Of a stretch of 64,000 nt of DNA, positions 46,163 to 57,649 are shown piece after piece. Within the stretch, counting starts at the first letter, position 1. Every line of letters starts with the position of its first letter. Location: positions 281,970,265 through 282,034,264 of the forward strand of contig JAUMIR010000003.1 in the NCBI GenBank assembly GCA_030847615.1, written 5' to 3'. Position numbers and translations under genes: made by a program. Origin of the DNA: Gambelia wislizenii. Its lineage: Eukaryota > Chordata > Lepidosauria > Squamata > Crotaphytidae. The notes under the pieces are model-generated. The model did no database searches. It worked only from the letters and a program-made list of their open reading frames with translations, and was not told the origin of the DNA.

Positions 46163-46505
46163 GGAGATTTTCACACAGGGGAAATAACCCCCGGGGACGT
46201 CAGGAGACAAACGGGGCTGTTCCAGTAGCAGCACTCCGTTTTGCACACCCCTTTCCTTCTCCTGATCTCCTGTCGTCCTCCCTCCATGCTGCATCTATTT
46301 CCCGTCTGCTATTTTTTACTAACAAAAGTTCTTCATTAGTAAAAAATAGTTGAACATACTGGGAGGGAAATGGAAGCAGCACAGAGGGAGGACGATGGGA
46401 GATCGGGAGAAGGAAGGGGGCATGCGAAACGGAGCGCTGCTACTGGAACAGCCCCGTTTCTCTCCCAATCTCCCCGGGGGTTATTTCCCCTGTGTGAAAA
46501 TCTCC
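46163..46505. mobile_element. 343-bp hairpin element, exact 3-bp target duplication
   Basis: Terminus GGAGATTTTCACACAGGGG with a complementary right end; flanked by TTT on both sides. The loop is caaaagttcttcattag. Same subfamily as 62877-63195 (gggaaataacccc, aacggggctgttcc), whose loop is the reverse complement. Only 25 bp separate it from the preceding hairpin. Confidence 0.88.
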
Positions 46506-46509
46506 TTTG

Positions 46510-47335
46510 TCTGTATTCATCATATACTAGCAAATTTAATAGATCTCATGTCAAAAGCAGAAAATGTTAGTCCAAGTGGTGTTGTTATATTGGCAAACAT
46601 TCCACAGCTGCGTGTCCTGCAGTCTACCTGATCCCAGAAAATCCTAGCCACATTGATTAACCTGCAACAGAATTTCTGTGCACCTGTAATATCATTCCTG
46701 TTCAGGGATAGCTCTACCAAGAAAGAGAATGTGCAGCTTGGGCAGCAAATAGTGGGTGCCAGTGGATATGAGGGGTCAATGGCATTAGCCTCTTGAGCCA
46801 CCACTCCCGGTCATTCTTCTCTATTGGAGGACAGGATATTGCACATCATGAATTCTACCTTGTACCCCTTATCTATCCTCTCTTGTGGTGGAGGATGCTG
46901 CCCTATTGCCCATGCTGAAATAAGGCTCAATGCAAAGTCTGGCCAGCTTCTCTATGTGGAATAAGGGAGGGTATGTCCTCTTGTCTTTCACCTCAAGCAG
47001 CAAAATGTTTTTGGCTCATCCTGCAGTATGTTGCAGAGAATCTGGAGGTATGTTTGATGTTCCTAGCAAGACCTGGCTGGGCCTGTTATAGCCCACTGTG
47101 ACATGATGGTGTTTTCTATAAAGGTCTTCTTAACACTTCATAGTGGTCACATATGAAGAAAAAGACTAATAATAGCAAGCAAGCAAAAAGGACTCCAGAT
47201 CAGAATCAGGTAGTTTTGACTTACAAATCAAAAGAAATAAATCCCAGATTTGGTTGGTGATTTTTGGAACCCGATGCAGTGATATATTTGAATATATCAT
47301 CTGGTTTTGCTGATCCACATGGATGGGATGCAACA
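46510..47335. other. unique sequence
   Basis: No feature recognised. Confidence 0.4.
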
Positions 47336-47566
47336 CAGTAGGCCTTTCTTATCCACTGGGGTTTGGTTCCAGGACCCTCCATGGATACCAAAAGTCTGTG
47401 GATGCCCAAGTCCCATTATATACAATGGTGTAGTAAAATGGTGTCCCTTATATAAAATGGCAAAAATGAGGTTTGCTTTTTTGGAATTAATTTTAAGAAA
47501 AATATTTTCAAACCCTGGTTGGTTGAATCCATGGATGCAGAATCTGTGGACACAGAGGGCCAACTG
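47336..47566. mobile_element. Tigger-like MITE
   Basis: CAGTAGGCCTTTCTTATCC at the left; the complement of acagagggccaactg at the right; gttccaggaccctccatgg inside. Very similar to 22706-22935. Confidence 0.85.
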
Positions 47567-48524
47567 TATGTACACATATTCTCAAAAACCCCAAGTTTTG
47601 TAAGACATGCAGTACATTATATAAATCCTGTTTATTTTGGTTATGGGAAGGACAAATATATGCTCCATAGTCCATTTAATTTTTGTTCCTGTAGTAAAAA
47701 AATGGATACTACAAATTTTAGTTTTCAGTTTTCTAGTAATAACTCACTATTGTTTATCATTATGATCTCAGCTTCAGTGAAACATGTGAATAGTAAATGG
47801 AATCAAAGCCCACTTGGTATACATTCTTTGAAACAACCCCCTGTTCTTCCAAAGATTTTGCCAGTTATTGCAATTAATAATGTCAGTCAAAGAAAAATCA
47901 CTGTGGACATTTGCTGGAATTACTTTATACACAAGGTAGGTCAAGATGGGGAATACGATACAAATATTAAATATCCATTAGCCATAGCATTAATTGAAGC
48001 ATTAGAGGATTCAAGAAAATCTTATCGAATGTCAGTCTAAAAGATTTCAACTTACCACTATATGGAAAAAAAATATGTATGCATGTAGGTATGTGTGCGT
48101 GTGTGTTTGTATGTATGTATTTCTATCCAGCCCAACACCAGCAGAAAACTGAGCAATTTCAAAGCAGTGCAGCCATCTTAAAATAACCTAAAACAATGCA
48201 ATGCACCTTATTTCATCTGAAAACCCTACTCACATCCTGTGATTTCTCATTTAAACATACTTTTACCCCTACTGCATGTTTTAGAGGATGTTTTTCAGAA
48301 ATAAAACTTAACTGGACTGGCTTTGAGATTTTGAGGGAATGGGGGTGTTGAGGACACCAGAAGTGTTTGGGTGGGTCTTGTGGGATCATATGGTGGGTTT
48401 TCAGCTACCTCTCAGCAAAGAACGTGGTGTATATAGAACATATATTTGAGTCTGAAAATATTTAAATGTATACAGAATTGGAATGGCTGCTTTGATATAT
48501 TTCATATTGTATTTTCTTCTTGGC
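47567..48524 (+). other. unique sequence with one 174-codon open frame of unknown meaning
   Basis: An open frame runs 47519-48040. Its first 16 or so codons lie in the Tigger-like MITE. No domain, signal peptide or conserved motif is recognised and the composition is that of AT-rich noncoding DNA. I do not call it a gene. Confidence 0.35.
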
Positions 48525-50115
48525 AGAATATCAGCAATCAAAATGATTATATTGCCTAAAATGATATAGTTTTCTTCATGGAAGATCCAATAAACCAGGC
48601 AGAAGAACTAATGAACTTCTTAAAAGAATTCGTACAGTATTCAGGAATCAAGACAAATGTAGAAAAATTGACAATGATAACTAAAACATGACTAAACAAG
48701 ACGATCCAACCTTATCAAAAATTACAGGATGTAAAATAGAAAAAAAGTTAGATATTTAAGAATATATATTTCCAAAAGGAACACAGACTTATTCGATAAC
48801 AATTATAAACGAATTTGAAAGGGTATAAAAGAAGATCTGGAAAAATGGCAGAAACTCAATCTATCAGTATTAGGGTGGATTTCAATCTACAAGATGATTA
48901 TATTACCTAAAATGCTGTTTCTTTTTCAAAATCTGCCAATAATAAAGAACGAAAAAATATTTAGTATGTGGAATAAAGACCTTAGAAAGTTCATTTGGAA
49001 TAAGAAAAAGGCAAGAACAAAATGGAAATATCTAATGGATACGAGAGACAGAGGAGGTTGTGATATGCCAGATCTTAAGACGTACTATCAAGCAGCGACA
49101 ATGGTCTGGCTTCAAGATTGGATAAGCTTAGAAGATGAGCAGACATTGAATTTAGAAGGACACAACTTAAGGTATGGATGGCATGCTTATCTTCAATATG
49201 AAAAAGATAAGATCAACAAAGACTTTAACAATCATTATATAAGACAACCATTATTGAAAACCTGGAAGGCAATAAAGCATAAATTCTATAGGAAAATCCC
49301 ATTGTGGATATTGCCACAAGAGGCCTTTATGGGGAGGTGGAAAGATACAAATAATTGGTTAAGATATAGTGACATAGGAGTAAATGATAAAAATAAAGTA
49401 TTTATTCTAAAAACAAAAGAACAGTTAGATGAAACACAAAAAAACAAATTGATTTGAGTATTTACAAATAAAAGGAAGATTTAAAGGTGATTTTTATAAA
49501 ATAGGGTTTGCAACGGAAGATAATGCACTTGATAAAATTATATGGGAAGAAAGTTTTAAAAACAAAAGAAAATAGCAAAATACTATAAATTATTCTTGAT
49601 GGTAGATCTGGAACAAGAAAATATAAAAGAATTCATGATAAGGCAAGGGACTTGGGGTATAAGCTGAATTTAGAAGCATGGGAAAATGCAAGAAGAAAGA
49701 CTTGGAAGTTCACAGCCAGCCAGAATCTAAGAGAAAATTACATAAAGGTAGCACAAAGATGGTACTATATGCCAACCAAATTAAATAAAATGAATAAGAC
49801 AATAAATATGGAGTGTTGGAGATGTAAATTAAATCCTGGAACATTTATACATATGTGGTGGAAGTGTAAAAAAATCCAGGAGTTTTGGTTGAAAGTACAT
49901 AAAGGAATCAAACAAATATTGCAAATAGAATTTGAAATGAAACCAAAGGTTTACTTATGAAATATGACAAATATATTGAATCAGGAAGTAGAACAGAAGT
50001 TTTAGAAGATTTTATTATATATGATTGTTGCGGCTAGATTGACCATAGCAAGAAAATGGAAATCAAGAAAATGGATATACTGAATATTAACAAATGGAAG
50101 GAACAACAAGCATAA
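48525..50115 (+). pseudogene. L1 LINE ORF2, C-terminal half
   Basis: DDIVFF-like RT motif remnant at about 48558, then WISIYKMIILPKMLFLFQNL, FIWNKKKARTKWKYLM, CDMPDLKTYYQAATMVWLQD (48894-49457), NARRKTWKFTASQNLRENYI and the C-terminal Cys/His motif CWRCKLNPGTFIHMWWKC (near 49815-49868). A frame change lies between the open frames ending at 49457 and starting at 49652. The N-terminal half of RT and the endonuclease are missing. Confidence 0.85.
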
Positions 50116-50231
50116 TAATAAAGTTTTAGGTTTGGAACATTAAGACTGCCCTCTTCTCTTGATTCTTGTAAAAATTTCCTCCTAATTCTAGGTTCCTTCC
50201 CCTGCCAAATAAATTTAGACAATTTAACTAT
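50116..50231 (-). pseudogene. short L1 ORF2 fragment, inverted
   Basis: - strand translation KLSKFIWQGKEPRIRRKFLQ and SLNVPNLKLYYYA matches the same L1 region as the flanking + strand pieces. Confidence 0.7.
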
Positions 50232-50740
50232 GCTAAGGAAAGATATGGAGAAAAGAATAGAGAAATATGGGAAAATCAAACTGTCATGGTTTGGAAGAAT
50301 AGCGCTTGTTGAAATGAAAATATTACCAAAAATATTTTTTTTATTTAGAATGTTGCCTATTAAAGTATCAGAAATGGAATTTAAAAAGTGGCAAAATATG
50401 ATAAATAATTATTGTAATGGAGGCAAAAGATCAAGAATCAATAAAAATAGATGGTATAAATCTCAAAAAAAAGGAGGTTTAGGCTTACCTAATCTAAAGC
50501 TATACTACGTAGCGAATCAATTGAGATATATTATTGATAGTGTTGCGGAGGTGAAGGAAATGGAATGGATGGAAATAAATAAACAAGAGACAGAGTTAAA
50601 ATTAAGAAATATATTTTTTTGTAAACTAAAAAAGAAATATAGGGAATCAATACAATCTGTTTCTTTAAAAAATATATTAGATATATGGAATAAATATAAA
50701 AAAGTATTAGTTCCAGGAACATCTCCATTAACGCCAGTAA
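50232..50740 (+). pseudogene. second L1 ORF2 fragment
   Basis: EKYGKIKLSWFGRIALVEMK, ILPKIFFLFRMLPI and GGLGLPNLKLYYVANQLRYI form the L1 C-terminal region again, then the frame reads through into unrelated GC-rich sequence after about 50740. Confidence 0.82.
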
Positions 50741-50744
50741 TATT

Positions 50745-52314
50745 GTTAGAGGGTTTCCCAGGAGCATACTGGGGGAGAGGATGTCAGCAGGCATGCCTGC
50801 CATGTGCTCAGGAGGGCTGGAGGAGGACACCAGCTGCAAAACAGCCGCCCAGGTAAGGGCCGGGCAGCCTGCTATATTTCATATTGTATTTTTAAAATGT
50901 TAAATCCCCTTTATTAACTTTTCATTGTTAAAATAATATAACAAAACAAACTCTAACAAATAAACTTAAATCCACATACTAATATATAACAACAAAAATT
51001 CTCTCTCCAAGGACAACAAAAATTACACAACATATAAAAATGACTTCCCACTTTCTATTCTATGACAATTTCATGAACTTATTTGTTCTCCATCTAACTT
51101 AACATTTGTTTTCTGTACTTCTATTTAATACTTACAAATCTATATGTATATATTGCTCTTAGTTATGTTGCCATTTCCAGTGTGCTGATTGGCTGCTTAG
51201 GAAACTGACCAACCAATCAAAGCTCGGTTGGGCAGCCAATCAGGACACTGAGGTAGGACCATGTGAAAGTTTCAGTCCATTCTAAACATGGCAGCAGCAG
51301 AGGGAGTGTGAGTAGCATGGGGGGATGTCGTGTGTGTGTGTGTAGGATGTGTGTGCCTGAGTGTGTGTGGGGTGAGCCTGGTAATGGAGGGGCAGCCCGG
51401 CCATGGGGGTGGGCAACAGGGGGATGACCCTGGATATGGTGGGGGTGAGGGCCTAGCAGTGAGGGGAAGATGAGGGGGGTGAGCCTGGTGATGGGGTGGG
51501 CAGCCTGGCAATGAGGGGTGATGGGGTGAGCCTGGTGATGGGGGCAGTTTGAAGGTGTATGTTACACTTGATATAGCTAGTTTAATAAATTAACTCTCAA
51601 ATCCAACTTGTAACATCATTTCTTCTTTTTTTTTAAGGTACCTTAACAATCATTTCCAATCTTCTAAAAATTAAGACACTGGTTTTTCTTTTATTAGCAT
51701 TGCCAGTTTACCCATCTCTGCCAATTGCACCACCTTTAATAGCCAATCCTCATCGGTGTTCATATTGTATTTTTAAAATACTTCCAGCTGGGAGAATTTT
51801 TTTATTAGTTGGACTAAAAAACAGAATAAATAAATGAATCGTGCACTTAAAAAATGCCATGTTTCAACTTAATACTTTTTCAAATAAAAAAGAAATACAT
51901 AGGTTTGTGAATCACTTAACACACTTGATATGTGCATCAGTCTCTTTCTACTGATGAAAGAAAAAACAGGATTAAAATAATCATGAGTGTGAAGACTTTC
52001 CCATTTTAGAGAGGCCTATCATTAGTGATTTTGCTAAATGTTGGTAAATGGGTCTTTACTGTTCTTTTTATGATTTTATCTTTCTAGATTTGCTGCTTTG
52101 TTTCTTCTTTTAAGTAAAAATGTTTTAGGGTTTGGTTGTTCTCTCTTTTTTTAAAAAATCCTCCTAGCATTTAATTTTTAAAATCTGTATATATATTTTT
52201 GGCTTTTCTCTCTCCCCCCCCCCCAAACCTTGGACTTTCTGGAAAAGCAGGATATGAATGCTTTAAGCTCAATAAATAACCTTTTGTTCTTCATGCCAAT
52301 TGAAATATTTCTAA
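50745..52314. other. mostly unique sequence with a G-rich block
   Basis: A G-rich tandem stretch lies at 51300-51550 (units around gtgagcctggtgatgggg). Otherwise AT-rich with no gene. Confidence 0.45.
51300..51550. repeat. G-rich minisatellite
   Basis: Loose units built on gggtgagcctggtgatgg and gggcagcctggcaatg. Proline-rich - strand frames here are artefacts. Confidence 0.6.
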
Positions 52315-52617
52315 GGACTTTATCAGACATGGCAAACACCGCATCAGAAAAACACAATGATAACAGAAACAGGCAACATTATTAGATGAAGTCATCCTTC
52401 AGCTGTTCCGGGGGCATAGCGTGGGTGTGAATAAGGTGCTCCTTTTTATTGATGGCTTAGCACATCAATAAAAAAGTGACGCCTTGTCTATGTTAGCACT
52501 ACACTGGCTGACGATTTAGGCGTCTGATAAGCTGCCCTTTCTGTCATCATCTGACATGATTTGGGACACTTGTTTTTGTTTTTTTGGGGCCAGATTTCCC
52601 CATGTCTGATAAAGTCC
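52315..52617. mobile_element. 303-bp foldback-clan element
   Basis: Left GGACTTTATCAGACATGG; right CCATGTCTGATAAAGTCC, an 18-bp perfect inverted pair. The interior has catcaataaaaaagtgacgcc and gtctgataagctgccc. The right end is followed by a partial duplicate, gataaagtcc (52621-52630). Confidence 0.82.
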
Positions 52618-52630
52618 ATAGATAAAGTCC

Positions 52631-55234
52631 TTGTTGAAATGAATTAAGAAACAGAGTAGTCTGGAACCATGTCAGAGCTGGGCTGCAGCCAGAAGTCTAG
52701 AGCAAGTCAAAAGCCTGCAGTTGGGAATCTGGAGCTAACCAGAATCAGAGAGCAACCTAGAAGGCAGTGCTAGAGAACAAGCCAGGAATGAGTGCCAAAC
52801 AAAAAGAGCAGAAACTCAACAAAACTGGTATATTTCATTGCCCAAGGAAAACCCAGGTGCAACAAGAAGGTCTTCAAACTCCTTCCTGGCCTGAAGTACC
52901 CAAGGGCACCTCAGTAGGTGGAGTGACTCCAGGTCTGGGTAGTTCTTTGCAGAGATGTTGCAGTTATCTTTTTTGCCACAGGGGGCAGTGGTAAGTAACC
53001 CTGACAACGTTTTTCTGCAGGATGGGACTATCTACCAATTCCATCACTTCTGTTTGCCTGTGCAGATCAGGTCACACCTGTCTAACCAAATCACAATAAT
53101 TTATGCTGAGCTACATGGCGAGAGCTTGGATTTGCAAGACCATGATTATGCAACACCCACATGGATAGGAAGGAAGCTGGGGGGGAAGCAATGGTGTTGT
53201 GGGGCAGAGAGTTGTTCAATCGACACATAAATGTTGTTCTAGTTTTTAGCACTGTGTTGTAATTAATGACTCAGGGGGACTTACATCTGAGTAAGTATGT
53301 ACAGGATCAGACAAGTAGAAGTACTGTACAGCATTCCTACTTTGATCCAATAAATTTGCCAGTAATTGTTTCACCAATAGCACAGCCCTAAAATCTCTTG
53401 CTCAGAAGTGCCCCATTGAAGTATGCACAACCGCATTCAAAAAGGTGCTTTCAGAGTTGCATGTTGAGAATACAATCTATGCACTACAGGTGCCAGTTAT
53501 AAGTGGTATTTGCCTGCACAGCCCTATAGCCACCATTAAATTTGGATCCACCTTCTTTACAGAACACAAGCTAAATTTACTACTAGCCAAGATTGTCTTT
53601 CCACTGACCCTCCCGCCAAACTGGAACCAGACAAGAATCACTTAAAAGCACTTTTGTCAGACCTGTTGCCACAAATCTACCTACTTTGATGATGTGTTTT
53701 ACCCTTAGGTGAGGAACAAAGTCTATCTGGTTAACATTCAGATCTGTCAGAGCTGAAATACATTAAACTGTCCTCATTTTAATGGCTCCAAGTACATTAT
53801 AAAAACTAAATGACTGTAAATTACTTCTTTTGACTCATTTATGTTCCAAACTGGGCTATCCAGGCAGCAAACATCCATTCGATTCCTCTTAGCAGAGCTT
53901 TAGAATTACCAATTAAATATAAAAAGTTCTCTGTGTTACTACAGTTTGTCTAAATTGTCTTGCCGTGAATGATTGTGTTTTTAAGAATCAGTTTGTTGCA
54001 TTAATTAGTCTGCTTGCATTACATTAGGTTCAAAATATGGATGATGATGATGATGATGATATCATCAAAAAAGTTGCTGAGATGTCTACAACCATTAAAA
54101 GGACTGCCCCTGCTTGGATTTTAGTGGTGGCAGAGGAAAAGATAAATACAAAAATTTTGGCAGGCCATCTTTGTGGATAAAAATCCACATACTAATTTGT
54201 ATTCTCCGTCCTGCACAGCAGAGTCGAAGCCTACAGACATGCTTGTTCTCCCAAGTACTTAACATTTCAAAAGCAAGCTTGTAGCAATTAGTGCATGTTG
54301 TATGATGGAGTCGGCTGTGTTGACTGAGCCAATTAAGAGATCAATTAGTGCTGCACAGAGTGCTTAGAGAGGTAGTCTTGGGTGACATTGGTCAAGTGAG
54401 CAGTCCATATACAATAGAGTACTGGGATGGCTAAAGTGCATTTAATGGCTGTGAATTTAAAGGGGGTACTAAAACACTTATCTCACTTTCTGGATCTAAA
54501 AGCAAAATCGCATTTGCTGCATTATTTCCTTCAGAAACCTTTTTACGTCATTGAAGCACTGAGGGTAGATTACCATTGTCTCTGCATAACAGTGGGGGCA
54601 AGCAAAAATTGTTGCAACTGTAATTGTTATTCTGACTTTTTAAAAAAGCTAATAATAACTTGCTTTTTCTTATCTTAGCTCCACATAAAGTGACACAAGC
54701 AGTTACAAACAATGACAGCCCAAGGCAAGGCCCATTGAGTGGAAGCTTTGGTATATGATCTGAAATAACTTTTCATAAATATTTGCATTCTTAGCCCTTG
54801 CATGGCTTTCAGAAGTCAGGTTAAGGAGAGAGATTCTCGATTCCTTTGTGTGATATCTTTGTACATTCTGTGGGTGTCTCAGGGTTGTGTGATGGGGAGA
54901 CCTCATGTTGAGATAGCCAACTGGAAGCTGCCTCTTCCTTTTCTTCTTTCTTGTTGTAATAGGGAACACAGATTGTCAGAACTGTTTTAGAGTCTAAAAT
55001 GCTTCTCCCTCCATTCCACACCATCCTCCTAAGCTACGAATGCTTGCAACACTTTTCGGAATAACATAAAAGACATAAAAGACAAGACACTGCTCCAATG
55101 AGCTTATGCTTTAAATCTAGAAAGAAACAAAATGGGGGTTCTCAGAGCTCTGAATTGTACAGTGGGTTCTAAGCACATTTGCATGGATGGAGGAAGAAGT
55201 CTTCTTCATTTTTTTTACAACAAACATGCAAAAG
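52631..55234. other. unique sequence
   Basis: A (GAT)n tract at 54039-54060. No host exon recognised. Confidence 0.4.
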
Positions 55235-55363
55235 TCTGAAGAATTTCTTGACAGTAAGACCTGCTCAGCAGTGAAATAAACTGCCTCAGGGGGTGGTAGA
55301 GTCTTCTTCTTTCAAGGTTTTTAAACCTCAGCTTGATGGCCATCTTTTGGAAGTGCTTTAGGC
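55235..55363 (+). pseudogene. CR1 LINE 3' region, first part
   Basis: Matches the CR1 3' coding end (gaatttcttgacagtaagac; cagcttgatggccatctttt). It is continued at 56113-56187 after two inserted MITEs. Confidence 0.75.
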
Positions 55364-55585
55364 CAAACCCACTACAGAAATAATCAAGCTTGAAACTGGA
55401 TTATTTGCCATGGCTCCTTCCTATGGAATCCTGGGATTTGTGGATTTACAAGGCCTTTAGCCTTCTCTGCCAAAGAGTGGTGGTTCATCACCAAACTACA
55501 AATCCCAGGATTCCACAGGAAAGAGCCATGACAAATAATCCATTTTCAAACTGAATTATTTGTGTAGTGTGTATTTGGCCTTAGG
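55364..55585. mobile_element. hAT-like palindromic MITE inside CR1
   Basis: ggccaaacccactacagaaa and its inverted partner tagtgtgtatttggcc; inner tatggaatcctgggatttgt and acaaatcccaggattcca. Confidence 0.75.
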
Positions 55586-56112
55586 GTTCATCTACACTGG
55601 CCAAGATAACCCAGGGACAGGTCGGAGTATTCTTGCCCCAGAGCTGCTACAGATTCCTCCCATTACCAGAGCACTCCACACTTGAGAATGGACAGATGTC
55701 CTCACATGCATCGCCCAACACTGGCACTGCTGCTGGTGCACATTCAGTGTTCCCCGAGGCCAGAAATGAGATGCCCAGTGTTGATCACATGCTGGGGGCC
55801 TTGTTGGGACCTCAGAGGACATGATGTGTGTCAGCAGCAGCAGCAGCAGCGGGTGATACAGCAGGATGCATGTGAAGACAGCTGCCCGTTCTGAGCATGG
55901 AATGCTCTGTATTTTCCTGTAAGAGTTGGAGTAAATGGGGATTTTTAAGAAAGCATTTTAAGGTGGGGTTAAACCATTTTGGGGTCTGAACTGGCAGAAC
56001 ATCATGAGGACAGTTTAGTCCAGATTAGGTGTTTTGGCCTGGTGGCATCTGGATAGATGGCCCCAAGAATGGCCCCAAAATGTTTTCTTTAGGCTTGTGT
56101 AGACAAGCCCTT
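55586..56112. mobile_element. second hAT-like element inside CR1
   Basis: Left gggttcatctacactgg; right the complement of cttgtgtagacaagccc. Contains a (CAG)n tract at 55833-55848. The (CAG)n-containing frames are not genes. Confidence 0.5.
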
Positions 56113-56187
56113 AGTTGTATATTCCTGTGAGGCAGGAAACTGGACTAAATGACACTTGTTCTACCTTCCAGCTCTATGATTCTATGA
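56113..56187 (+). repeat. CR1 3' end, second part
   Basis: Continues the CR1 from 55363 (tgtatattcctgtgaggcag, ggaaactggactaaatg) and ends in ctatgattctatgaa. Confidence 0.75.
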
Positions 56188-56194
56188 AGCAGAC

Positions 56195-56368
56195 TATATG
56201 AAGGCCAAACTGGTGGTGACACTGGTGATGTATAAACAGTCTATCCACTTAGTTTTTTCCCTGAAATCTTTTACAGTTACATAGCAGACAAGTTGCATGT
56301 TATCCCCTCCATGCTGGAAATAGCTGTACCTGTTGAATATACACGTCAAATTTCTTCATAAATGGCAT
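56195..56368. repeat. 174-bp direct repeat, copy 1
   Basis: Collinear without gaps to 57476-57649 (offset 1281), about 8 differences by eye. Content: aactggtggtgacactgg, cttttacagttacatagc, caaatttcttcataaatgg. Confidence 0.92.
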
Positions 56369-56369
56369 C

Positions 56370-57240
56370 CCCCCATCTTCATTCCCTTCCAAAAAGAATG
56401 AAGATGGAGGGAGGGGGTGGACAAGGCAAACTGGGTATTTTCACCCCTTTCATCCACCTTTGAGTCAAGGGTGACTGGAAGGTGGAAGAGAGGGGTGAAT
56501 CCTGTGGTTTGCCATGGCCACTGCCCATCCCCTCCATCATCATTCCCTTCCAAAGAGAATGAAGACAGGGGGGGGGGCGGATGAGGTAAACCGGGTATTT
56601 TTGCCCCTGTCGTCCACCTTCGAGTCAAGGGTGACTGGAAGGTGGAAGAGAGGGGAGAATACCATGGTTTATCACAGCTGCTGCCCATCCCCTCCATCTT
56701 CATTCCCTTCCAAAGAGAATGAAGACGGAGGGGGGGGGGGTGGACGAGGCAAACCAGGTATTTTCGCCCCTGTCATCCACCTTCCTGGAACGTGGAAGAG
56801 AGGGGCGAATCCCGCGGTTTGCCACAGTCGCCGCCCATCCGCTCCATCTTCATTCCCTTCCAAAGAGAATGAAGATGGGGGGGTGGACAAGGACAACTGG
56901 GTATTTTCGCCCCTGTCCACCTTCCTGGAAGGTGGAAGAGAGGGGCGAATGCCGTGGTTTGCCACGGATGCCGCCCATCCCCTCCGTCTTCATTCCCTTC
57001 ATAAAGGATTAGATTGTAAGCTTGAGGGCAGGGAACTGTTAAATTGACGATTTGTAAGCCGCTCTGATAGCCTTTGTGTCTGAAGAGCGGGGCATAAATA
57101 CAATAAATAAATAAATAAATAAATAAGATAGAGGGAATGGACAGTGGATGAGGCAAACCGGGTTCATTCAGTCCCCTTCTCTGCCTTCATCCCCTTTGGG
57201 GAGCAACCGAAGGTGGAAGAGAGGGGCAAATGTAGCGGCT
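56370..57240. repeat. tandem array, about 140-161-bp units
   Basis: Five units marked by cattcccttc at 56380, 56541, 56701, 56851 and 56991, each with agaatgaagac, a G-run, gtattttcgcccctgtc, and ggtggaagagaggggcgaa. Unit length falls from 161 to 140. A sixth, partial unit continues after 57127. The last full unit is interrupted by an L2-type tail. Confidence 0.9.
57003..57126 (+). repeat. L2-type LINE 3' tail inserted in the array
   Basis: ttgtaagccgctctgatagc, gcggggcataaatacaataa and (AAAT)n. It splits a repeat unit. Confidence 0.75.
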
Positions 57241-57404
57241 GGCTGGGAGAGCTCTGCCAGCTGATCCTGTTCACTTTCCCAACGCACCAGGAAATCCTTA
57301 TGAGCTGGGAAACAAAGAGGATCAGCTGGCAAGGCTCCCCCAGCCAGTCAGCCAGCCAGCCAAATTGGGGGGGTGGTGGTCTTATATGGAGAATATATGC
57401 CTAA

Positions 57405-57475
57405 GCCTAGATTTTTGGCTGGAAATTGGGGGGTCATCTTATACGCCCAGTTGTCTTATACGCTGGAATATACGG
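57405..57475. repeat. terminal piece of an unidentified DNA-transposon-like repeat
   Basis: gtcatcttatacgcccagtt and gtcttatacgctggaatata: two near-repeats of cttatacgc, ending tacgg just before direct repeat copy 2. Confidence 0.4.
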
Positions 57476-57649
57476 TATATGAAGGCCAAACTGGTGGTGA
57501 CACTGGTGATGCGTAAACAGTCTATCCACTTAGTTTTTTCCCTGAAATCTTTTACAGTTACATAGCAGACAGGTTGCATGTTATCCCCTCCATACTGGAA
57601 ATAGCTATACCTGTTGAATGAACATGTCAAATTTCTTCATAAATGGCAT
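57476..57649. repeat. 174-bp direct repeat, copy 2
   Basis: See copy 1 at 56195. This copy continues into unique sequence and the 110-codon frame at 57614-57943. Confidence 0.92.

Noticed and set aside
45809..46505. A CRISPR-like or bacterial terminator array
   Set aside because: Eukaryotic context and single long palindromes, not short direct repeats with spacers.
47519..48040. 173-codon open frame as a host gene
   Set aside because: It starts in a MITE, has no recognisable domain and has AT-rich composition.
55592..55894. Gln-rich frame around the CAG tract as a coding exon
   Set aside because: It lies within an inverted-repeat element inserted in CR1, with no conserved domain.
56356..57156. 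Repeated open frames on both strands across the tandem array
   Set aside because: They repeat because the array unit repeats; the sequence is low complexity.
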